Source: Pelargonium nanum
Taxonomy: Eukaryota; Streptophyta; Magnoliopsida; Geraniales; Geraniaceae
Length of the DNA stretch: 26,813 nt
Direction: 5' to 3'
Assembly: GCA_036897485.1 (NCBI GenBank)
Contig: JAYMTF010001056.1
Span: 1 to 26,813, forward strand
Part shown: one piece after another, positions 20,701 to 26,813 of the stretch
Layout: the number at the start of each line of letters is the position of its first letter
Numbering within the stretch: position 1 is the stretch's first letter
Position numbers and translations under genes: made by a program
The notes under the pieces: generated by a model
Database searches by the model: none
What the model was told of the DNA's origin: nothing
Seen by the model: only the letters and a program-made list of their open reading frames with translations

Positions 20701-23700
20701 ATAATGATTTAAGTTTCCTTGTTATGTAAGTAAAATCACTGGATTGGTTAATGGAGTAAGCATAAGCAATCAGGTTTAATAATTAGCCCCTCCCAGCATA
20801 CACTGAGAAGCAAGAGATAATAATACTAGGGAATAATGTGCTAGACGTGAAGGACATACATCTCACTGAAGAGAACAATTAATATAGAAATATTTCCCTT
20901 TTAAGGGGTGAAAAGACAACTTTCACTCAGTTCATGAGATACATTGTTCATCATGTTTCATACCACGGTTCATTCTTTCTCTTTTCTTTTCCCTTTTTGT
21001 ACATTACATATATATACACACATATAAGTATACATACACAAACATACGCATCATTCTGACATTTTGTTTCTTGCTGTCCAATCCACATATTAGTTTGATC
21101 AAACACAATAGTTTACATCTTGCACCTCAGAATTTTATGACATTAAACATCCACATTTCTGCAAGTTTATGTGGATTTATGCAGAGGACAAAAAAATTCA
21201 AAAGTAAGCAAAATAAATTCAATGCAAAGAGCAATGTCAAGACAAAGTAGTAAATCTTTTAAAGAGATTGTTTATGTGAAAAACCTCAGTATAAACTTAT
21301 CCTCAGGACTTCAATCTTAGATCATCAAGCCCAAAAGGAGGATCCAATCTTACAGAACTCAACTTTGAACGTCCAAAATTATATGGATGTACTCCTTTGA
21401 TCAAGCATACAATTTAGAGAGCATCTTATTGGTGTGGATTCAGTTCCACCCAACTTGATTATACCGGCCCAAAAAGTCTCTCAAATAAATATAAATAGGC
21501 TATGTTCAATATGATTCACAATTTTTCATTTTACTGTAGGAGATGAAAGTAAAACCAATTTAAGTTTGACTAAAGGGGGGCATGGGCATGCTCTGTTCTA
21601 TTCTAATCAGTAAGATGTTATGCTTCCAAGCATTTGAGAGCAAGAAAATTCAGTTGAAACAGTTTAGCTTACATGTCACTCAAAAGCATTGTCCTTGAGC
21701 TAGTAATGCCCATAACACGCAAATCTATGTTGAAATCTTCCTTGAGGGTTGCTGCCTACAAAACAGAAAATTTATCATTGTTTCAGAGTCAAACTTACAA
21801 TTTTAAGCCTAAACCTTATCAGGCTTAGCAGCAATTTGAATCCAAGTAGAAAGTAATGGCAAATATATAATCTTGTCAATAAGTTGCTACGTTATTTCAA
21901 TTGACAGATTGGAATTGCTAACTACATTTGGTTGAAAAACAGCTGACATAATCCCAAACAGAAATGATAAATGTTTTCAGATTTTATCTTAATTTCATTA
22001 TGAATATCGCAATACAACGCTCCATCTTCAACAGCTATAAAGTACTTGCTCGCTCCAGAATTGTAGCATGGTAAGCAATGTTAACTAGCTGCCACTGCAA
22101 AATCGCCTAAAAGGGTTTTTGAGCCCAACTTAAACACTCTTCATAGCAAAATACTACTTGTCTTAGGAACTACGTAAGAGATATTTGAAGTACTGAGCAC
22201 CAAAAAGACTTAAGACTCTAGAAACATATGAATTTTTTTTATTTTTGAAGCCGAAACATATAAAATTTCCGTAGCTAGATTAATAGGTAATGAAATTTGG
22301 GTTTCATATATTTACTCCCCTACTCCCTAGTCCCTCCCCTTCATCTCATAATAACAGCAATGTTTTTACTTTTAGTTGTCCCACTATTCGTTGTAATAAT
22401 AAAATAACTAAAAGACAAGATGAATGAGAAGTGAAATGAGTGTTATGCATTTTGTTTAGAATAAAATGAAATATTTTATGAAGATGATAATGCATTTATT
22501 AATGTTTCCAAGAAAATAGAGCTTTTTCAAAGAGGATTGGTTTAATAGGACAGGTACATTTATGAAAAATATATTAGGTGAACTGACATACATGTTTATA
22601 AATTAATAAAATCGTGACAGAAATATGATAAACAATAGGAAAGATAAAAGTGTACTTGATCCCTTAGCTGCTCAAGTAATGTTGCACCAATTAATCCAGG
22701 TCCAACTATGCCCATAGCTATGGTGGTTCTTGAAAGATAAAATCTTGAGTGGACAGCTCTGAGGGCCCTTATGCAATCCTGTCGCTTGAGTACAACAGTA
22801 ATATTGTACTCGGAGCAACCTTGGGCTATAGCACGGATATTAATATTAGCCTGCAATAGGTTAATAACAATTCAGAACACTTTATAGAGAAATTAAACAT
22901 GAGCTAAACCGAGGTAATAACTATGACTGAAATAAAAATCCACTTGAAATTATGCAATCTAGCCTTCTACACTCTAAGATTTACAAGTCACTAACCTTTG
23001 CTAGAGCATTGAAAAGGGTTGCACTTACTCCAGGAGTACTTGCCATTTTTTGCCCAACTGCAGCCAATATGCTACAGTTTGGAATGATTGCAACCTGAGA
23101 ATATTAAGGTTAATACAGAAGTAGATTTTGCTGATAATATATATATATATATTATATATAGAGAGAGAGAGAGAGCAGATAAACATTGAAATCAAAGCAG
23201 ATGCTCGTATGTTCCATAATTATTCAATTACTCCATCCCAAAAGCCTAACTAAGCTTATAGGTAAAGAGCCCAACTAGTATATCAATTAGTCTCAAACAA
23301 ACTCCACATACTTTTAATATGCAATAGTTCAACACTTCACCTTATGTACAAACGTGTAGGTTTAGAGACAACACAGATTGGCCCAAGACCAAACCATATT
23401 AATATCGTATCATGTTACATTACTCCAACCCATAAGCCAAAGCTGACACGTGGAGGTTCGAACTAGTATATCAAGTGGTCTCAAACTCCACATACTTACA
23501 TGTGTGATACTTCAACACTCCCTTTCACGTACTCACATGCAGGCCAGGAGGCGACACTAAGGGCCCGCATGCAGAATACCAAACTAATTGTAATACCATT
23601 TTAACTTACTCCAACCGACAAGCTTAAGCTAATAGGTGGAGGGATCACAGCTGAGTTAAGAAGTAGAGTCCCAACAGCATACAACAATTACATGTACATT

Positions 23701-26570
23701 TCAGGTGGACAGTTTAAAACTATAAAATCTGTCTCATTCAGCCCCTCCAGTAAAGTATAAAGAGAAACAAGTAATTGGAGCTTCCACCCTCATAACTTCA
23801 AACTTGGAATAAAATAAGTGCATTCAGACATTTATAACTAAAATAGAAACATGACAACAATTATGGGATCCGTGCAGTCAACCACAGTGCTTCACAATTT
23901 ACCTTAAGAGGCCCAAGAACAAGCTGATCTCCTAATAATTGTTTATTGGTTGGACAAAATGTAGGTAATACATCCATGCAGTTCAATCAACCACAGACCA
24001 TAGTGCTGCATGATTTACCTTGAGAGGGACAAGAACAAGCTCATCTCTAACTAAAAGTTTTTTGGTTGTAGACAAAATGTTAGATAATACAACCTCCGTT
24101 TCATATTAAATGTCTTTCTAGATTTCATTTTCTGTTTCAAAATAAACGTTACTTTCTACTTTTAACAAACATATACGCATGACTTTCTCATAATGCTCTT
24201 AATCATTCCTAAACAGTACCACAACTAATAATGATTTTCATATGGATAATGAAAAGTTTTTAGCATTAAAGTAGAGTAAATATATTAGTAGTGTACTAAT
24301 AAGTGGTAGTCTTCAATTATAGCTCTATATGTAGTGTACTAGCAATGATTTGTTTTATGTCTTTATTTAAGGGTAAGAAAGTCATTTAACATCTTTCCTT
24401 AATATTTGTGAAAAACTCTAGAACGACATTTAATATGAAACGGAGGAAGTATATTTTACTATTTTAGTGAAGTTGAAATGTAACCCCACTCTCAAGAGAT
24501 TGCTCAAATAGATAATAGTTAAATAAAAGTTTTAAGGAATTCTACCAGATCACCGTATACCATATCATTCTCTAAACATACCATATCATTCTCTAAACAG
24601 CCCAATAAAGGTCCACATACACAACTTTAGACAAAAGAAATAATAAAAGCTAATGAAGTAAACAGATTCTACTAAGTATGAAGCTATAATTTGTAAATCA
24701 TCCATAGAAGCATGCTCTGCATTTTTTCTTTTCTTTTTTAATTTCATAGGTAACTAAAGGAGATATAGAAGGTAAATACAATTTAAGCTCCTCTACAACG
24801 ATCTATTTAACACAGAATTGGACCATATCTCTTATTTTCTCCTCACATTGATTGATATTTTGGAAAACGTTTCACGTATCACCTACTTTGTCTTCTTTTT
24901 CCTGCATTATAGTTATAGGTCCAACAACAACGGGGTAATTCTGAAATGTTAGTACCTCCTATGTAATGTTTACATTCTACTTATACTCCATTAACCACTC
25001 CTTTTATGAATACTAGATCCCAAGTGACAAAACTTTATATTGAACTCTCTAAGAATAATGTAGTTTTTATGAAAATTGTAAATTTTTTATAAGCAATTAG
25101 AACTTTTATTAATAAAACTAGTCATTCACAAGAGAGGAATAAGAAAGCAAGTACACAGACCAAGATTTAAAGAAAAAAAGAACAAAATGTACAAGTTAAT
25201 ATTGATTCGGCTATTCCAAGATCATTATAAAATGTAAAGTAAACCATCAAATGCATCTGATTGTTTTCCCTTTAAACATTGAAGGCTTAACAAAATGGAA
25301 ATAAGGAATCCAATCTCAGGAAAAGAAAAGGGTAACAACCTTTCCCATCACCAAGGAAAAACTAAGGAACCAAATTGCACTCAAGTAGACTAAGAAGCAA
25401 AAACCCATAACATTCAGTAATAAAAATAACTCAGTACGGGTTAAGCATCAACAAATCTGTTGGGGTAAAGAGAGAAAACAATAAGAGTTGACACTCAGGC
25501 TTAAATTAGCATGTCAGCCTATTCAGCCTCAAATTAACCCGACGCCTACTCAGCCCAAATTAACTGCCAGGCCTCTCAACACAACCTAAACCAACTTGTC
25601 AGGTTTCGTGCAGCGGAATAAATATCTTTTTCTCGAAATCTTGACAAGTTAGTTTAGGTTGTGTTGAGAGGCTGACAGTTAATTTGGGCTGAGTAGACGT
25701 CAGGTTAATTTGAGGTAGAATAGGTTGACAAGCTAATTTGAGCCCGAGTGTTAGCTCATGTTGTTTTCTCTCTTTTTCCCTACATAATCTAGTCCAAATG
25801 TTCAGTCAAATCAAATGTAAGCACCTGAGACAGACGGCCAGCATCCAGAGCTTGACGAAATCTAGATTGCAATGCCTTGGCAACAGCTGTTACCTCCTTC
25901 TCAGGCACTGCAAAGCACACAGAATGCTCACTACTGGCCTGAAATAAAATCAATGGCAAAGGATCATTTGAACTACACTAATCCAGAAATAAAAATAATA
26001 CAGCAAAAGAGGTTGAACTTACCTGAGATATCATAATGACATTAGCACCCACATCTTTCACGGCACCAAAGATAGCACTGGCTGTACCAGGAACACCAGC
26101 CATCCCAGTTCTGAAAGAAAGAAGGCTCAAAAGTAAATTATGGGAAGATTTTAGATCCAAAGACATTTAAAAACAGAAAATGAATGTGCAGTAGGAAGCT
26201 GCAATTTACATCTCACCCCTCAACATTAACAAGAGCCAAATTGTCTATTGTCGCAAACCCTTTAACGAAAGACTCAATACTTTGCCCATCTTCATTCTCA
26301 TCAATAGGGGAACGACAAATCTTCGTTCCAGGTGCAGAGAGATTAAAGATATTCCTTATTACAATAGGAATATCATATTGCATCACTGGAATAATTGTTC
26401 GTGGATGTAAAACATTTGCCCCAAAATATGACTGTACATGCATGCATTGCCTTGTATTAGAAATATGAATAGTGGTTTAACCAATTAGATGAGTAAGAGA
26501 AAAGTAGTTAAGTTCACCATTTCCCAGGCCTCTTGGTAAGACAATGTCTTCAAAACCACTGCCTCACTAA
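14701..26570 (-). CDS. AKHSDH: Bifunctional aspartokinase/homoserine dehydrogenase (3' part, 13 exons)
   Basis: Exons in coding order on the - strand: 26570-26518, 26431-26217, 26110-26023, 25938-25825, 23094-22996, 22850-22656, 21755-21673, 20686-20461, 18358-18213, 18121-17986, 15585-15502, 15404-15312, 14946-14701 (TAA). All are GT-AG, one continuous frame, 591 residues; the N-terminal kinase part lies beyond 26813. Domains: end of aspartokinase (YFGANVLHPRT, NIFNLSAPGTK); ACT1 (ATIDNLALVNVEG to VIMISQ); ACT2 (IPNCSILAAVG to IRAIAQG); homoserine dehydrogenase with nucleotide-binding GIVGPGLIG, TPNKKANSG and the catalytic block YTEPDPRDDLSGTDVARK. That block keeps the residues equivalent to yeast E208, D214, D219 and K223. 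The plastid enzyme does the first and third steps from aspartate toward threonine, methionine and isoleucine. Both glutamines reported to bind inhibitory threonine in Arabidopsis (ISQ, IAQG) are present, so feedback control is probably intact. Confidence 0.95.
16190..16930 (+). mobile_element. LINE fragment: C-terminal zinc-binding region and 3' tail
   Basis: On the + strand, DKPIWKHDAKGVFTA (about 16228-16272) is followed by an A-run, and then in another frame by WLATLGCVTTK-like and CPLCGHCFEDADHLLLKC (about 16478-16531). The last is a clear zf-RVT zinc motif (C-x2-C...H-x4-C). The 3' part contains TTTTCCTCCTTGGAAA and ends TTTGCCGATAAAAAA near 16915, the usual terminus of plant L1-type elements. 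The reverse transcriptase body is missing and the frames do not join, so it is dead. It lies antisense to AK-HSDH. No target-site duplication was found, so the left edge is approximate. Confidence 0.75.
16764..17155 (+). repeat. Duplicated LINE 3' tail (offset about 231 bp)
   Basis: 16764-16936 and 16995-17150 repeat the same series: GTTATGTTAATCA-T, CTAGCATCTGATTCC, TTCTATATATACTCTCTTAT, TTTTCCTCC-TGGAAA and AATAAGGTTTGG-AAG, with scattered differences and a small deletion in copy 2. Copy 2 has no coding part upstream. It could be a local tandem duplication or a second 5'-truncated LINE insertion next to the first. Confidence 0.75.
17181..17352. repeat. 85-bp direct tandem repeat
   Basis: Copy 1 is 17181-17265 and copy 2 is 17266-17352. 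Both start ACAGAGAACAATATTAGGCC, share ATTTCATGGACTAAAGTG and end GAGAATTAGTCTG. They are about 90% identical by eye. No coding role seen. Confidence 0.85.
17531..17620. mobile_element. One-ended Stowaway-like MITE remnant
   Basis: CTCCGTGGGTCCCAAAATAA (17531-17550) directly after TA, then GTGTCCTG, resembles the terminal repeat of Stowaway (Tc1/mariner-type) MITEs. No matching inverted end was found nearby, so only a truncated end is supported and the right boundary is arbitrary. Confidence 0.4.
19174..19201. repeat. Perfect 12-bp GC-rich hairpin
   Basis: CTCTCCGGCGGC (19174-19185), loop AAGA, then GCCGCCGGAGAG (19190-19201). It is a perfect stem near the left end of the retroinsertion, in its presumed 5' untranslated part. 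It is unusually GC-rich for this window. Confidence 0.9.
19336..20025 (+). CDS. Unrecognised open frame inside the 1.2-kb retroinsertion
   Basis: From the ATG at 19336 (MKPPSSSAPPPVQL) an open frame of about 229 codons runs to a stop at 20023-20025; it is open upstream to 19255 without an ATG. The composition is rich in Ser, Pro, Leu and Phe, as expected of pyrimidine-rich DNA, and no domain is recognised. The phrase NHSGR occurs in this frame near 19513 and in another frame near 19760, suggesting diverged internal repetition of the DNA. It may be an ORF1 remnant of a LINE or a chance frame; I do not claim a function. Confidence 0.2.
   Translation: MKPPSSSAPPPVQLPTLFTAVATISITIFLQVMCAPLLIFQLLAFQMVFSDFKMMSLHLNHSGRTRLLVHHSTSIELSSSKLTSFLQLSTFSGFFLPFGDPQPANLLHKQPAGLSLGAGFMPTRAQSYLAGLHRLPRAAASQPQRASCILGLQFISMLAPVPATFHCSHGASKLKFQLILVFLHSFHRRPSGDLVSSFFPPASLRRLRLHRPATFQLSRFSSLGAFKEF
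19879..19958 (+). repeat. 40-bp tandem duplication
   Basis: Two identical or nearly identical units with 40-bp spacing (19879-19918 and 19919-19958), each containing CTTTCCACCGGCGTCCCTCC and GGCGACTT. They lie inside the retroinsertion. Confidence 0.9.
20687..21672 (-). other. AK-HSDH intron, nothing recognised
   Basis: A 986-bp AT-rich intron that splits the methionine codon of LLSDM-GIDL. No repeat ends or coding similarity seen. Confidence 0.65.
21756..22655 (-). other. AK-HSDH intron, little recognised
   Basis: A 900-bp intron between LEQLRDQ and AATLKED. A pyrimidine-rich stretch near 22315-22350 (ACTCCCCTACTCCCTAG) faintly resembles a Stowaway end, but no partner end was found. Otherwise AT-rich and featureless. 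Confidence 0.55.
23137..23176. repeat. Compound AT/AG microsatellite
   Basis: A run of AT dinucleotides followed directly by seven or eight AG dinucleotides, about 45 bp from the 5' side of the AK-HSDH exon 22996-23094. It is likely polymorphic in length. Confidence 0.85.
23221..23650. repeat. Three diverged units of a dispersed repeat, about 188-bp spacing
   Basis: Units begin near 23231, 23423 and 23609 with CTCCA-CC-(A)-AAGC, then AAGCTTA or AAGCTGA, then GGTGGAGG or GTGGAGG. The first two are followed by AACTAGTATATCAA and TCTCAAAC and a CTCCACATACTT segment. The same family appears in the SGR2 intron at 6640-6940. No protein coding seen. Confidence 0.65.
23869..24091. repeat. Two-unit diverged tandem repeat with exon-like segments
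   Basis: Copy 1 (about 23869-23972) and copy 2 (about 23973-24091) share CAACCACAG, ATTTACCTTAAGAG or ATTTACCTTGAGAG, CAAGAACAAGCT and GACAAAATGT. On the - strand each contains a short open stretch (DQLVLGPLK and DELVLVPLK) that ends AAG followed by GTAAAT, which looks like a splice donor. Neither fits between the two flanking AK-HSDH exons, whose phases already match. Confidence 0.6.
24088..24451. mobile_element. 360-bp Stowaway-like (Tc1/mariner) MITE
   Basis: Element 24090-24449 is bounded by TA on both sides. The left end reads CCTCCGTTTCATATTAAATG after a few bases, then TC-TTCTAGA. The right end read on the - strand gives CTTCCTCCGTTTCATATTAA, then ATGTCGTTCTAGA. The inverted repeats are about 35 bp and nearly identical. 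The TA duplication and CTCCGT-type terminus identify a Tc1/mariner-derived MITE. The interior is AT-rich and codes for nothing. Confidence 0.85.
24558..24599. repeat. 21-bp perfect tandem duplication
   Basis: TACCATATCATTCTCTAAACA occurs twice back to back (24558-24578 and 24579-24599), giving a small insertion/deletion-prone site in the AK-HSDH intron. Confidence 0.9.
25456..25777. mobile_element. Head-to-head inverted pair of fossil Copia LTR ends
   Basis: The left arm (25458 to about 25638) is the 3' end of an LTR on the - strand, ending ...CCCCAACA at 25458. The right arm (about 25640-25777) is a second LTR end on the + strand. The arms share TTTAGGTTGTGTTGAGAGGC, CAGTTAATTTGGGCTGAGTA and TTGTTTTCTCTCTTT, and pair over roughly 145 bp with a spacer of about 33 bp. 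Both are related to the LTR at 12715-12868, which has TATTTATTCCGTTGCACGAA and GGTTTAGGTTGTGTTGAGAG. No primer site or coding region lies beside them. They are old, incomplete copies. Confidence 0.8.
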
Positions 26571-26813
26571 CTGCAGAGGAAGAGATCATTAGTATTGAAC
26601 CAAACCTCAAACAAAGCTGTCACTAACAACTTCAAAAGAGCATCACCCAATTGACAGAATAGATGGAACCAACATATACAGAGGCAAGCTCCATGCATAA
26701 TCTATTATCACCACATCCTCAAATAGGACTTCAAATGTGTTATGTTAGGATTTGTACATAACTAGAAAGATAGATGTTATTAGCTAGTTTCCTATTTTAA
26801 TTAGGTTGTTTCC
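26571..26813 (-). other. AK-HSDH intron, cut by the window edge
   Basis: Intronic DNA upstream (on the - strand) of the exon beginning with the split valine codon before SEAVVLKTLSYQ. The next 5' exon, encoding more of the aspartokinase domain, is outside the window. Confidence 0.75.

Larger units (their letters stand above)
23095..25824 (-). other. Large AK-HSDH intron filled with repeats
   Basis: A 2.7-kb intron between GRLSQ and VAIIPNCS. It contains an AT/AG microsatellite, a three-unit repeat array, a two-unit repeat with exon-like segments, a Stowaway-like MITE, a 21-bp tandem duplication and an inverted LTR pair, all listed separately. 24620-25440 is AT-rich with nothing recognised. 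Confidence 0.75.

Noticed and set aside
22310-22470. Possible second Stowaway-like element
   Set aside because: Only a weak CTCCCT-rich start is seen and no inverted partner end or TA pair could be placed.
23221-23650. CRISPR-like spaced repeats
   Set aside because: Units are diverged, about 188 bp apart and in a plant intron; the pattern is a dispersed repeat array.

Overview
This is nuclear DNA from a flowering plant, most likely a eudicot. Genes are split by many short GT-AG introns in AT-rich DNA. Introns and spacers hold plant-type LINE, Copia, Ty3/Gypsy, hAT and Stowaway-like remnants. The proteins are plant housekeeping families. There are no bacterial operons, CRISPR arrays or phage genes.

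Three host genes are present. (1) On the + strand, from before base 1 to 8816, is the 3' part of SGR2 (SHOOT GRAVITROPISM 2), a DDHD-domain intracellular phospholipase A1-like protein. Thirteen exons encode the last 566 residues, including the GHSLG lipase motif and the whole DDHD domain. (2) On the - strand, 9474-9764, is an intact 96-residue LYR-motif protein, the assembly factor of succinate dehydrogenase (SDHAF1). I infer a 2.0-kb 5'UTR intron, a short uORF and a TATA box near 12165. It converges with SGR2. (3) On the - strand, 14701 to beyond 26813, is the 3' part of the bifunctional aspartokinase/homoserine dehydrogenase (AK-HSDH). Thirteen exons cover the end of the kinase domain, both ACT regulatory domains and the complete homoserine dehydrogenase domain to the stop codon. 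The three genes do not form a pathway: SGR2 acts in vacuole/amyloplast-based gravity sensing, SDHAF1 in mitochondrial complex II assembly, and AK-HSDH in plastid threonine/methionine/isoleucine synthesis.

The rest is intron, UTR and transposon debris. SGR2 introns contain a 98-bp tandem duplication that copies a splice acceptor, a 5'-truncated LINE with target-site duplication, and clustered repeats (6640-6940 and 7874-8135). The SDHAF1 5'UTR intron contains a 109-bp hAT MITE with an 8-bp target-site duplication. Between SDHAF1 and AK-HSDH (about 12.2-14.2 kb) lie a LINE fragment, a decayed Copia LTR-gag piece and a decayed Gypsy integrase tail. AK-HSDH introns contain a LINE fragment with a duplicated 3' tail, a 1.2-kb pyrimidine-rich retroinsertion flanked by a 13-bp duplication, arrayed repeats, a 360-bp Stowaway-like MITE, and a head-to-head inverted pair of LTR fragments related to the Copia LTR at 12.8 kb.

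I found no evidence of a new biochemical system. The most unusual items are the 1.2-kb non-autonomous retroinsertion (19060-20278), the inverted LTR palindrome (25456-25777) and the duplicated splice acceptor in SGR2 (4006-4201). Exon boundaries were read by eye from GT-AG sites, reading-frame continuity and remembered family sequences. No alignments were run.
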